Part shown: piece by piece, positions 36,411 through 45,494 of the stretch
Layout: each line of letters opens with the position of its first letter
Numbering within the stretch: the first letter of the stretch is position 1
NCBI GenBank assembly: GCA_945903465.1
Contig: CAMDOF010000017.1
Location: forward strand, 1 to 64,000
Reading direction: 5' to 3'
Length of the DNA stretch: 64,000 nucleotides
Source: Opitutus sp. GAS368
Lineage (GTDB): Bacteria > Verrucomicrobiota > Verrucomicrobiia > Opitutales > Opitutaceae
The notes under the pieces: generated by a model
The model's database searches: none
Told to the model about the DNA's origin: nothing
The model's input: only the letters and a program-made list of their open reading frames with translations
Translations under genes and position numbers: made by a program

Positions 36411-37924
36411 AAAAAACGACCCGCCTCAAAACCACCGGGATGACGCCCCACCGGATTCTTGCCGTGAGCGCGCTGCTGCTTGCGCTCACCGTCATCGCCC
36501 CCGCCGGGAGCGCACCAGCGCCCCGGCCGAACATCGTATTCATCCTGGCCGACGACCTTGGCTCCGGCGACCTCGCCTGCTTCGGGCACCGCGAAATGCA
36601 AACCCCGCATCTCGACGCCCTCGCCGCCGGCGGCCTGAAACTCACCCAGTGCTATTCCGCCGCCGCGGTCTGCTCGCCGGCGCGGGCCGGTATCATGACC
36701 GGACGTACGCCGTATCGGGTGGGCGTATACAACGCGATTCCGTTCATGAGCCCGGCGCATCTGCCGCCGACCGAGATCACCATCGCGACGCTGCTGAAAA
36801 AAGCCGGCTACGCCACCGCGCAGGTCGGAAAATGGCATCTCAACGGTTACTTCAATCTCCCCGGCCAGCCGCAGCCCGACGACCACGGCTTTGAGCATTG
36901 GTTCGCGGTGCAGAACAACGCACTGCCGAACCACCACAAACCCTTCAATTTCGTCCGCAACGGCATCCCGCAGGGCCCGATCGAGGGTTACTCGGGCGGC
37001 ATCGTGGCCGCCGAGGCGCTCCGCTGGCTCGCCACCGGACGCGACAAGTCCAAACCGTTTTTCCTCTACGTGGCGCTGAACGAACCGCACGAGCCCATCG
37101 CGACCGACCCGCAGTTCAGCACCCGCTACGCGAAGAACTACCCCGACGACCCAAGCCGCGTCGCGTATTATGGTAACGTCACGCAAATGGACGATGCGGT
37201 GGGCAAGGTCCTCGCCGCGCTCGAGGCGCAGGGCCTCGCCGAGAACACCCTCGTCTGGTTCACCTCGGACAACGGCCCCGCCCGCACGAAATATCACAAC
37301 GTGGGTTCGGCCGGCAGCCTCCGCGGCTACAAGGGCCTGATGTATGAGGGTGGCCTCCGCGTGCCCGGCATCGTGCGCTGGCCGGCGCGGATCAAAGCCG
37401 GCACGACGAGTGCAACGCCGGTGAGCGGCGTGGATGTTTTGCCGACCCTCTGTGAGATCGCCGGCATCGCCGCTCCCGCCGATCGCAAACTCGATGGGAC
37501 CAGTGTCGCGCCCGTATTTTCGGGCGGTGCCGTGCGCCGGAACAAGCCGCTGTATTGGCAATACGCCTGGGCGCACGCCGGGCCGCAGACCGCGTTGCGC
37601 GACGGACCATGGAAAGTGCTGGCGCGGCTTGATGGCCCGCGTCCGAAAGGGGGCGAGTTCAACGAGGCGCAGATGCAATTTCTGAAAACGGCCGATCTGA
37701 CCGATTTCGAACTCTACCACCTCGATCGCGACCCGGCGGAAAAACAGGACTTGAGCCGGACGGAACCGGCCAAACTGGCCGAGCTCACGTCCGCCCTGGT
37801 CGCCATGCAACAGGATGTACGCAGCGACGGCCCGGTCTGGCCGACGTTCAAGGATCCTGGATACGAGCAACGCGTAATCGTGTGGCCCAAATACGTGGCG
37901 AAACCCCTACCGCAGGAAAAATAA
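36407..37924 (+). CDS. Exported sulfatase (family S1)
   Basis: The 505-residue product has a signal peptide (ILAVSALLLALTVIAPAGSA). It is the most canonical sulfatase of the window: metal pair Asp-Asp in ILADDLGSGD, formylglycine site Cys 89 in CSPARAGIMTGRTPYR, GKWHLNG, WFTSDNGPA and an intact C-terminal subdomain (FELYHLDRDPAEKQDLS). It overlaps the heme-protein gene by four bases and ends the rightward run that starts at 30524. It converges with the regulator gene 73 bases downstream, where no T-tract hairpin is evident. Confidence 0.94.
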   Translation: MKKTTRLKTTGMTPHRILAVSALLLALTVIAPAGSAPAPRPNIVFILADDLGSGDLACFGHREMQTPHLDALAAGGLKLTQCYSAAAVCSPARAGIMTGRTPYRVGVYNAIPFMSPAHLPPTEITIATLLKKAGYATAQVGKWHLNGYFNLPGQPQPDDHGFEHWFAVQNNALPNHHKPFNFVRNGIPQGPIEGYSGGIVAAEALRWLATGRDKSKPFFLYVALNEPHEPIATDPQFSTRYAKNYPDDPSRVAYYGNVTQMDDAVGKVLAALEAQGLAENTLVWFTSDNGPARTKYHNVGSAGSLRGYKGLMYEGGLRVPGIVRWPARIKAGTTSATPVSGVDVLPTLCEIAGIAAPADRKLDGTSVAPVFSGGAVRRNKPLYWQYAWAHAGPQTALRDGPWKVLARLDGPRPKGGEFNEAQMQFLKTADLTDFELYHLDRDPAEKQDLSRTEPAKLAELTSALVAMQQDVRSDGPVWPTFKDPGYEQRVIVWPKYVAKPLPQEK

Positions 37925-37997
37925 ATTCAATCGTCGGCGGGCAGACCCAGCTGGCTCGCGCCACGTCGCGCCGACCCAGGCTTGGCGCCGGCACCGC

Positions 37998-39104
37998 TCA
38001 GGTCGTTGCGCGACTGAAAAGCTCGGGCTCCAGCCACTGGCTCACCGGGCTGGTGGCCCCGAGCGCCTCCACGGCGAGACGGCCCATCGCGCGATAGTCG
38101 TAGCGCAGGCAGGAAATCCCGGCATTGGTTGCGTAGTCAGTACCCATGACGGAAAGCAGGCCAATCCGTTCCGGACAGGCCAGTCCCGCCTCGCGCGCGG
38201 CCGCCGCGAGCAGCAACACCACGTTGTCCTCGGGGCACACTAACGCCGTGCGGGCCGTCCCCCGACGCACGCGTTCAATCAAAGCCGCCCGTTCCCGGTC
38301 GGTTGACGCGAGCACGGCGTTGCCCAGCCGGGACCGACAGGCGGTTTCGTCGGCCGCCTTTTCGAGCGCGGCAAAAAACTCGGCCACCGCGGGATCACCG
38401 GCAAAGGGGCGAACCGGCAGAATCTGATCATAACCCTTCCCCAAGAGATGCGTCAGCGCCTTGAACGCGCCGGAACGGAAATCGGCCCTGACGTTGCCAA
38501 ACCCCTCCACGGCGCAAGATCGATACAACACCACGGCCGGTTTCAACTGGTCGGCGTGCGGCCGCAGAGCCTCATCATCCCAGACATGATCGAGGACGAA
38601 GCCGCCGGCCGCCGCGCTATGGCGGTCGAGAAAATTTTCGAGGATGGCGCGCTGTTGGGCGACCGAGGCGAAGACTGGTGGCTCATGGGGATTGGAGTGG
38701 TTGACGAGCAATTCGTCGTGCCAGAGCAACATGGTCCGTTGCAGGGCGCCGCATCCGTTGCTCACGCCCTCGAGCAACTCGCGATATTGCTCGCTGCCCA
38801 GTTCCAACCGCCGGATCAGGCAGGCCACCGGTTTGGGACGTTCCAACAGCGCGCGGGCCGTGGCGGGAAAATAACGCCCGCTGACAGGATGCTGCCAGAT
38901 CTCCCCGTCCCTCGCCAGGCGCTGGAGCACCCGAAACACCGTGGTGTTCGCCACGCCCAACCGCCGGCCAAAATCCCGCGTCGTCGGGAGCGGCTGGTCG
39001 GTCGGCGCGGTTGGCAATGACCGCCGGATTTGCTCCGCGAAATCACCCTCATCCGGATCCGGTCGGGCCGTTGCGCCGGAAACCCGCTTCGACAATTTGG
39101 TCAT
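37998..39104 (-). CDS. AraR-like transcriptional regulator (GntR winged helix plus LacI-type sensor)
   Basis: The product has 368 residues. A GntR-type winged helix-turn-helix occupies about residues 25-85 (QPLPTTRDFGRRLGVANTTV, then GEIWQHPVSGRYFP). A LacI/GalR-like ligand-binding domain follows (ELLEGVSNGCGALQRTMLL, GGFVLDHVWDD, GNVRADFRSGAFKALTHLL, CPERIGLLSVMGTDY). The combination resembles AraR of Bacillus, a sugar-responsive repressor. The ATG at 39104 was chosen as it gives a short N-terminus before the DNA-binding domain; a longer frame runs into the operator region. It is divergent to a TBDR, and candidate operators at 39165 and 39284 lie between them, suggesting autoregulation. A broken copy is at 9537-10201. 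Confidence 0.88.
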   Translation of the reverse strand: MTKLSKRVSGATARPDPDEGDFAEQIRRSLPTAPTDQPLPTTRDFGRRLGVANTTVFRVLQRLARDGEIWQHPVSGRYFPATARALLERPKPVACLIRRLELGSEQYRELLEGVSNGCGALQRTMLLWHDELLVNHSNPHEPPVFASVAQQRAILENFLDRHSAAAGGFVLDHVWDDEALRPHADQLKPAVVLYRSCAVEGFGNVRADFRSGAFKALTHLLGKGYDQILPVRPFAGDPAVAEFFAALEKAADETACRSRLGNAVLASTDRERAALIERVRRGTARTALVCPEDNVVLLLAAAAREAGLACPERIGLLSVMGTDYATNAGISCLRYDYRAMGRLAVEALGATSPVSQWLEPELFSRATT

Positions 39105-39164
39105 GGCAACCAGAAAACCCGCATCAGATGCAACGCAAGCGAGATTGCAACAACACCTTTGTTT

Positions 39165-39176
39165 TGTTTTGAAACA
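39165..39176. promoter_or_regulatory. Candidate operator TGTT-N4-AACA before the regulator gene
   Basis: TGTTTTGAAACA, preceded by a T-rich stretch, lies 61 bases upstream of the regulator ATG (read leftward). It shares the TGTT...AACA arms and centre spacing of the sites at 10260, 39284 and 45449. Its position suits autoregulation. Confidence 0.55.
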
Positions 39177-39283
39177 TAATTTTAATAATTTCTCGTTCTC
39201 CGCACCGACAATGCGCGGATTCCGCCGGCCAGCAGTGAAAACCATGGTGCAAGTGTACACCTATGTTAATAACATAATTTGTT

Positions 39284-39295
39284 TGTTGCGAAACA
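39284..39295. promoter_or_regulatory. Candidate operator TGTT-N4-AACA before the TBDR at 39338
   Basis: TGTTGCGAAACA has TGTT/AACA arms around a CG centre, as expected for a LacI/GalR-like operator. It overlaps a possible -35 (TTGTTG) followed 17 bases later by TATTCC, and lies 43 bases before the receptor ATG, so binding would block transcription. The surrounding 150 bases are unusually AT-rich for this region, as expected for a promoter. Confidence 0.6.
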
Positions 39296-39337
39296 CGCAA
39301 CTAAATATTCCTCTGCCGAAACATCCTATCCACCACA

Positions 39338-42013
39338 ATGCATACCCCCGCCCATACCCCCGCCCTAGGCTCCCCCGTGTTTCGGTTTCTGATCACCGCC
39401 GCGGCGATTGTTTCGCTGGTTTTGCCCGGATTCGGGCAGAGCCAGCCGAAGCTGCCCGGGGGTTCGGAGCCGGCCGCACCGAGCGAAAAAACGGACATCG
39501 TCGCGCTCTCAATTTTTCAGGTCACCGATCAAAAAGATGACGGCTACCGTTCGACCCAGACGCTCTCAGGTTCGCGCACGCTGGAAAATCTGCGCGACAC
39601 ACCGAACTCGATTTCTGTCATCAACCGCGAACTGATCAACGATCTCAATGCGACGACGGTGGCGGAGCTCTCGATGTTCAGCATCACCGGCGAAGTAGGC
39701 ACCAGCGGCGAGACCACGATCGATGCGGGCGGCTATGTGTTTCGCGGCATCACGGCAAACATCCAACTGCGCAACGGCATCTATTGGACCCAGCCGATGG
39801 ACACCTACAACATCGACCGGGTCGAACTGCTCCGCGGACCCACGGCCTTTCTTTACGGCGAAGGCAGCGCGGGCGGGTTGATGAACCAGCTGACCAAAGT
39901 CGCCGAGCAGCGCGATTCCCAGAAGGTAAACCTCATCTCCGGTTCGTACCATTTGCGCCGGGCGGAATTCGACCTCAACCGCCGGGTGAACGATAAGGTG
40001 GCGGTGCGGATGGCCGTTGTGAAACACGTCTCCGACGGATTCCAGAACCACATCGACCGGGATTTCTTCGCCGCCTACTTCACGGCGAACTACCATCCGT
40101 TCAAGAATACCGTGCTCAATGTGAATTTTGAGTACGGGAACAACAACACGACCATGGGCTATAATATGCTTGGCGAGAACTTCTCGACCACGGAGCGAAC
40201 CGGCGCGACCAGCGCGTACACCAACACAGTCGGTGGCTACACGCTGATCCCGAAGACCGGGGCCATTCTGAATACGGTCAATCTGCGGTATTCCACCGGC
40301 AATAATATTGTGCTCAGCGACGATACTATTTTACCCCGGAAACTCAATTTCACCGGCCCGGACGCCTTTCAACATCAGTACTATCGAGCGCTAAACGCCA
40401 AGGTCGACCAGAAGATATTCGCCAACCTGAACATCCAGGCGAGCGCCACTCTCCAGTCGGCCAACCGTGAAGTACGCACGAAGGGCGGCTCGTTTCAGGC
40501 TCAGGCTCGGGTCGATACCAACCGGACGCTACCGGACGGTTCGACGAATCCCTACTTCAACCAATACTATACCGAGTTCTACCATCGGAGGTTTGTCCAT
40601 GATGAACCGATGCAGAACATGCGCGTGACCGCCGTCTACGATCTGAAACTCAAGCTCACCACCCAACGCATTCTGGCGAGCGGCGTGTATCACCAGAGCA
40701 TTCCGAACCAAAAAACCTACTCTGAGTTTGTGGATTCCGCCACGAGTGCGTTCACCGGTTCGCTCGTCAATGCCAACACCCTTGCCGCGTATCAGACCAA
40801 CAACACGACGATGAGCCGCAACTATTTCTACCGGCGGTTCTACTTCAAGGACGGCGACGGCACCGATTTGACCAAGGGTGGCGTCGTGCCAGGACGTTCC
40901 GTTTTCATCCGCGATGCGGTGGCGGACGGAGCGACCGGCCGTTTGACCGCGCGAAAATACTGGACCCCGGGTTACGGCTTCGGTTCATCCGGCTCTTATC
41001 TCGATGGGCGCATCCACACGATGGTGGGCTGGCGTCGCGACTCGTTTGACCAGAACCCGGACCGCGATTTCTATAACATCGTAAACGGAGAAACGTATAC
41101 GCTTGCGAGCACGGTGCCGGTGGTCACACGCATCAGCCAGAATTCGATCAACTACGGCGGCGTGGTCCGTTTCTTCGATTTTGTTTCGGGCTATTACAAT
41201 TTCGCCGATGCGGTGGCGCTCTCCTCTGGCATCGGCGCCAACGGCCTGATTCCAGGAACAGTCCGGGGGCCATCCATCGGCGATGGCGTCGAATATGGCT
41301 TGCGTTGGGTCTTTCTGGGCGGCCGGTTGGAATCAAACTGGACCGGCTACGTGACGAACGCCAAGCGGGTGGCCGCCAATCCCGCCGTGACCGCCGCGGT
41401 GTTACAGACGGAACTGGGCGCGCTGTTCACGGACATCAACCCCGCTGGCGCGGACACGCAGGCGACCAAGGCGTCCGGATACGAGTTCGAAACCGTGGCG
41501 AATCTGACGCCCGCCTGGCGTCTGACCTGGAACTACGCCACCAACAAGCTGGCCACCGCCAATCGCTACCCGGCGTTGAAGACCTTTCAAGCGCGCGCCA
41601 AAACGTCGAACCAGCCAACGCCGCTGACCGACGCGTTTCTCTCCGCGGTACCCGACGGAACACCGCTGCCGGGATTCACCAAAGTGCGCTCCAATCTGGT
41701 GACAAATTACCGTTTTGATCGAGGGCCGCTGAAAGGCTGCTCCATCGGGGGCGGTGGCCAATACCGCGAGCAATCGTACCAGGGCAACTTTGATTTAAAT
41801 CGAGACGGCGTGGCCGAACAACTCTGGACGCCCGGCTACGTCTTGTGGAATGTCATGCTCGGTTATCGGACCAAACTGATGAATCGAAAAGTCGATTTCA
41901 GCGCCAACATCAACAATGTCGGGGACAAAAATTATTTTCGATCATACAGCCTGTCGACGGGCGGTTGGGGCGAAGGCCGCAATTTCCGACTCTCGGCCCG
42001 GGTTGATCTGTGA
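39338..42013 (+). CDS. TonB-dependent outer-membrane receptor
   Basis: The product has 891 residues. A signal peptide (FLITAAAIVSLVLPGFGQS) precedes SIFQVTDQKDDGYRSTQTLS and the plug (GSRTLENLRDTPNSISV; later IDRVELLRGPTAFLYGEGSA). A barrel follows, ending with an aromatic-poor LSARVDL. It is a paralogue of the receptor at 52245: the barrel segment ADGATGRLTARKYWTPGYGF and the 'GWRRDSFDQNPDRDFYN' loop are shared. It is divergent from the regulator and followed after about 55 bases by the SGNH hydrolase and heme-protein genes, so it likely heads a regulated operon. Confidence 0.93.
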   Translation: MHTPAHTPALGSPVFRFLITAAAIVSLVLPGFGQSQPKLPGGSEPAAPSEKTDIVALSIFQVTDQKDDGYRSTQTLSGSRTLENLRDTPNSISVINRELINDLNATTVAELSMFSITGEVGTSGETTIDAGGYVFRGITANIQLRNGIYWTQPMDTYNIDRVELLRGPTAFLYGEGSAGGLMNQLTKVAEQRDSQKVNLISGSYHLRRAEFDLNRRVNDKVAVRMAVVKHVSDGFQNHIDRDFFAAYFTANYHPFKNTVLNVNFEYGNNNTTMGYNMLGENFSTTERTGATSAYTNTVGGYTLIPKTGAILNTVNLRYSTGNNIVLSDDTILPRKLNFTGPDAFQHQYYRALNAKVDQKIFANLNIQASATLQSANREVRTKGGSFQAQARVDTNRTLPDGSTNPYFNQYYTEFYHRRFVHDEPMQNMRVTAVYDLKLKLTTQRILASGVYHQSIPNQKTYSEFVDSATSAFTGSLVNANTLAAYQTNNTTMSRNYFYRRFYFKDGDGTDLTKGGVVPGRSVFIRDAVADGATGRLTARKYWTPGYGFGSSGSYLDGRIHTMVGWRRDSFDQNPDRDFYNIVNGETYTLASTVPVVTRISQNSINYGGVVRFFDFVSGYYNFADAVALSSGIGANGLIPGTVRGPSIGDGVEYGLRWVFLGGRLESNWTGYVTNAKRVAANPAVTAAVLQTELGALFTDINPAGADTQATKASGYEFETVANLTPAWRLTWNYATNKLATANRYPALKTFQARAKTSNQPTPLTDAFLSAVPDGTPLPGFTKVRSNLVTNYRFDRGPLKGCSIGGGGQYREQSYQGNFDLNRDGVAEQLWTPGYVLWNVMLGYRTKLMNRKVDFSANINNVGDKNYFRSYSLSTGGWGEGRNFRLSARVDL

Positions 42014-42068
42014 GCGGATCCGTCCGGTTCGCTCGGAGCCCGGTATCGCGTACCGCTCAATTCTTCTC

Positions 42069-42974
42069 GTGAGGTCGCTTAGATTGCTCTGGGGCGCCGT
42101 GAGCCTCTCCGTCACTCTCGCATCGGCATCGTCATCCGGAACGCCTTTCAAGCCGGACGACGTGATCGTCTTGGTGGGCGGAGAGGACGTCGCGGCGTCG
42201 GCGGAAAATGGTCGTCTTGAGCTGCTGCTGACAAAAGCCCTGCCAGACTATCGGCTCAAATTCCGCCATCTGGCGCGGGAAGGGGATACGGTATTTCAAC
42301 AGCCGCGCGATCTGAATTACCCACCGCTGCCGCAGCAACTCGATCAGTGCGGCGCCACGGTGATCCTCGTCCAATTCGGGCAAATGGAAAGCCTGGCCGG
42401 CGAAAGCGGGTTGTCTGATTTCGTCGCCGCGTATGAGCGGTTGCTCGACTGGATGGGCGGCGCTGGCAAGCGGCGGCTGGTGGTGCTGGGGCCCACGCCG
42501 GTCTCGCGAGATTTGCCCGCGCGCGACCGTTTCAAAACGCTTCCGGCATATGCCGCGGCGGTTCGGGGGATCGCGGGGCGGCGGGAGATTCCCGGCATCT
42601 TCATGGAAGACGCGGCCGAGCCCGCCCCGGACCATTTCCGCGACGGCATCCACCTCAACGAAAACGGCCTGCTGGCCCTCGCCCGGCTAACGGCGCAAGT
42701 ACTGGGCGTGGGCCCGCGCGCCGCGGCCACGAACCAAATCGACGAGCACCGCCTGGCCGGCTTGATTCGAACCAAGAATCTCCTCTGGTTCAACTACGCG
42801 CGACCGCAGAACTGGGCCTTCCTCGATGGCGATCGCACGGTGCAGCCGAGCAGCCGCGACCATCTCGATCCGTCGATCCGGTGGTTTCCCGAGGAAATGA
42901 AACGATGGCTTCCGCTCCTCGAGGCGCGCGAACGGGAAATCTGGCAACTCGCCGGCCAGTCAGTCGCACGGTGA
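42069..42974 (+). CDS. SGNH/GDSL-like hydrolase of the PVC heme-protein-associated type
   Basis: The product has 301 residues counted from a GTG at 42069, which gives a proper signal peptide (LLWGAVSLSVTLASASSSG). Earlier in-frame codons would overlap the receptor gene by about 100 bases. The catalytic Asp-His pair is visible in DGIHLNENG (Asp 192, His 195). The first SGNH block is atypical: VLVGGEDVA where GDS is expected, so the nucleophile Ser is not evident, and block III is FGQMES. The C-terminal part (KNLLWFNYARPQNWAFLDGD) resembles the tail of SGNH modules fused to heme dehydrogenases in planctomycetes and verrucomicrobia (remembered pattern). Here it is a separate gene just before such a dehydrogenase. 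Confidence 0.72.
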   Translation: MRSLRLLWGAVSLSVTLASASSSGTPFKPDDVIVLVGGEDVAASAENGRLELLLTKALPDYRLKFRHLAREGDTVFQQPRDLNYPPLPQQLDQCGATVILVQFGQMESLAGESGLSDFVAAYERLLDWMGGAGKRRLVVLGPTPVSRDLPARDRFKTLPAYAAAVRGIAGRREIPGIFMEDAAEPAPDHFRDGIHLNENGLLALARLTAQVLGVGPRAAATNQIDEHRLAGLIRTKNLLWFNYARPQNWAFLDGDRTVQPSSRDHLDPSIRWFPEEMKRWLPLLEAREREIWQLAGQSVAR

Positions 42975-43004
42975 TCCGCAGCGGACGCTCAAGAAACGCC
43001 AGCC

Positions 43005-45338
43005 ATGCCCCCTCTTCCAAGCACCGGCGGTTTTCGCGCCGCCCTCCCCTACGCCATGGCGCTGATCGCCGGCGCGGCGCCGATTCTCGCGCAAATGGGA
43101 AACGCTCCCGATGATGAATTCTCGCGTTTCAAAGTTGCCCCGGGATTCGAGGTCAATCTTTTCGCCAGCGAGGCCGAAGGCGTGGTGAAGCCCATTCAGA
43201 TGCGCTGGGACGAACGTGGCCGGCTTTGGGTCATTGGATCGAAAACCTATCCGCAACTGAAGCCCGGCGAGGAGCCGAATGATCAGGTGATCATTCTGGA
43301 AGATACCAATCACGACGGACGGGCGGATAAAACCACGGTATTTGCCGACGGGCTGATGATTCCGACGGGGCTGGAGATCGCACCGAGCGCCGGGAAAGGG
43401 GCCGCCTGTTATGTCGGTGAAGGCACCCGGCTTTGGCTCATGACCGATACCGACGGCGACGGCCGGGCCGATCGGCGCGAAGTCGTCCTGCGCGGATTTG
43501 GCACCGGCGACAATCACCAGAACATAAATTCGTTTCGTTGGACTCCCGCCGGCGAACTCGTGTTTTGTCAAGGGCTGCACGGATATGCGCGCGTCGAAAC
43601 CCCGTGGGGTGTCACCACGCTGAATCAGGCTGGGCTCTGGCGGTTCCGCCCGAGGGAACAGCGACTCGATGTCTTTTACGGCGGTCCGGCCGATCCCCAG
43701 AATCCGTGGGGCTGGGTGTTCACGCGTTGGGCGCAACCCATTGTCGTCGCAGGCAACAGTGGCACGATGTATTTCCCCACGCCGGAAATGATCCGGGGAT
43801 GGGAAGGCGGACGCCGCGATCCCATCTGGGCGGAGGGTCGTGGACGGAAAACGAGCAACCCGGAGATCATTGAAAGCGCGCACTTTCCTCCCGAGTGGCA
43901 GGGTCTGCTGGTGGCGGGCGGCTACATCAACAATTCCGTCTGGACGCTGACCATCGCCAGCGACGGCTCGGGACTGAAGATCGCCGATCATCCCACGCTG
44001 CCCCCGCTGATCCAAAGCAACCACGGGAGTTTCCGACCGATCGATGTGAAACTCGGTCCCGACGGGGCACTCTATGTCGCGGACTGGTACAACCCAATCA
44101 TCGGCCACTATCAGGTGAGTTTTCGTCATCCGGATCGCGACAAATCGCATGGCCGTATCTGGCGCATCACCGCCAAAGGCCGCCCGCTGCTGACTCCGCC
44201 AACGATGGCGGGCGCCGGATGGCCCGAACTGTTCGAGTTGCTGCGCGCCCCGGATCGCTGGCCGCGGGAACAGGCCAAACGGGTTCTCTTCGGCGCCGAC
44301 ACCGCAGGGGTTACGGCGGCGCTGCGGCGTTGGTGCGAACGGCTTGATCCGACGGCGCCCGATCTGGATTTTGCGCGAATGCAGGCGCTCGGATTATTCG
44401 AGGCCCATGAGACCGTGGACGTGACCCTGCTCCGGCACGTGATCGACGCAAAGACCCCCGAGGTCCGCGCCTACGCTGCTGGCACGATCGCGCGCTGGGC
44501 CGATCGGCTACCCTCCGCCATGTCCGCGATTCCGGAACTCACCCGGCTCGCGCAGGACCCCGCTGCAGGCGTGCGGCTGGCGGCCATCGTGGCCGCCGGC
44601 AACATCCCGCTCGCCGAGTCGATGACCGTGGTCCTGACCGCCGCGGACCAACCTCGGGATCGCTTCATCGATACCGCGCTGCGTGCCGCCACCGCCGTAC
44701 TCAGACCGCTTTGGGCGCCGTTCCTCGCGGACAACGCTCCGCATTGGAAATCCACGTGGCCCGAATTGGCGAAATCCCTCGACCGGCCCAGGCCGCCGGC
44801 ACCCCTCACGAAACGCGCCACCCAAAAATCCGGGATTCCCATCGTCCCGGTTTATGGCCGGCTGCGCGCCTCGCCGTATGTGACCGGCAGCATCGCCGCC
44901 GAGGTTCTCACCCGCGGAAACGCCGAGCGCGGCGCGGAGGTTTTTCGCCGTCCGGATCTTGCCTGCCTCGCCTGCCATCGGGTGGGCCGGGAGGGCGGCA
45001 ACGTGGGCCCGGCACTGGACGCAATCGGCAGCGCCCAACCCCTCGAACTCATCATTGGCATGGTCATCGAGCCCCAAAAGGAAATCAAGGAGGGGTTCGA
45101 GACTTACAAAGTGACAACGAAGAAAGGCGATGCGGTCGTCGGCGTCGTCGTCGGCGGAAACGCCGCAGAATTGATCCTGCGCGATCCCGCCGGCGCAGAG
45201 CACACGGTCGCCGAAGCCGACATCGTGACCCGGGAGATGATTGGTTCCCTCATGCCCGCCGGTCTCACCGATCGCCTCAGCCCGGAGGAATTACGCGATC
45301 TTTTCGCTTATTTGACCCAACTGGGGAAAGCACGTTAG
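43005..45338 (+). CDS. PVC-type membrane-bound dehydrogenase with C-terminal CxxCH heme domain
   Basis: The product has 777 residues with a signal peptide (YAMALIAGAAPILA). The propeller starts FKVAPGFEVNLFASEAEGV and shows EDTNHDGRADKTTVFADGL and TDTDGDGRADRREVVLRGF calcium-loop-like repeats, then GPDGALYVADWYNPI. A short HEAT-like region precedes the heme site CLACH at 654-658, GNVGPALD and a probable Met ligand in SLMPAGL. It sits 30 bases after the SGNH hydrolase gene, a pairing that in relatives occurs as one fused protein. The likely role is periplasmic oxidation of the compound imported by the TBDR at 39338. Confidence 0.88.
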   Translation: MPPLPSTGGFRAALPYAMALIAGAAPILAQMGNAPDDEFSRFKVAPGFEVNLFASEAEGVVKPIQMRWDERGRLWVIGSKTYPQLKPGEEPNDQVIILEDTNHDGRADKTTVFADGLMIPTGLEIAPSAGKGAACYVGEGTRLWLMTDTDGDGRADRREVVLRGFGTGDNHQNINSFRWTPAGELVFCQGLHGYARVETPWGVTTLNQAGLWRFRPREQRLDVFYGGPADPQNPWGWVFTRWAQPIVVAGNSGTMYFPTPEMIRGWEGGRRDPIWAEGRGRKTSNPEIIESAHFPPEWQGLLVAGGYINNSVWTLTIASDGSGLKIADHPTLPPLIQSNHGSFRPIDVKLGPDGALYVADWYNPIIGHYQVSFRHPDRDKSHGRIWRITAKGRPLLTPPTMAGAGWPELFELLRAPDRWPREQAKRVLFGADTAGVTAALRRWCERLDPTAPDLDFARMQALGLFEAHETVDVTLLRHVIDAKTPEVRAYAAGTIARWADRLPSAMSAIPELTRLAQDPAAGVRLAAIVAAGNIPLAESMTVVLTAADQPRDRFIDTALRAATAVLRPLWAPFLADNAPHWKSTWPELAKSLDRPRPPAPLTKRATQKSGIPIVPVYGRLRASPYVTGSIAAEVLTRGNAERGAEVFRRPDLACLACHRVGREGGNVGPALDAIGSAQPLELIIGMVIEPQKEIKEGFETYKVTTKKGDAVVGVVVGGNAAELILRDPAGAEHTVAEADIVTREMIGSLMPAGLTDRLSPEELRDLFAYLTQLGKAR

Positions 45339-45448
45339 CCGAACTTACCACGGGTCCACCGGACGGCCCATTTCGTCCGCCAATGGACCACGACAACACA
45401 ACGTCACCGCAACTTGATCGTAAATTTCTCACGACAACAAAGTCTTCC

Positions 45449-45460
45449 TGTTGCAAAACA
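45449..45460. promoter_or_regulatory. Candidate operator TGTT-N4-AACA before the large heme protein
   Basis: TGTTGCAAAACA, identical to the site at 10260, lies 35 bases before the ATG at 45495 in the 156-base gap after the previous heme-protein gene. This suggests the downstream gene has its own promoter under the same regulator rather than relying only on read-through. Confidence 0.55.
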
Positions 45461-45494
45461 CTCATCGCAGAGAGTTCATCCTACTCACCCTAAC

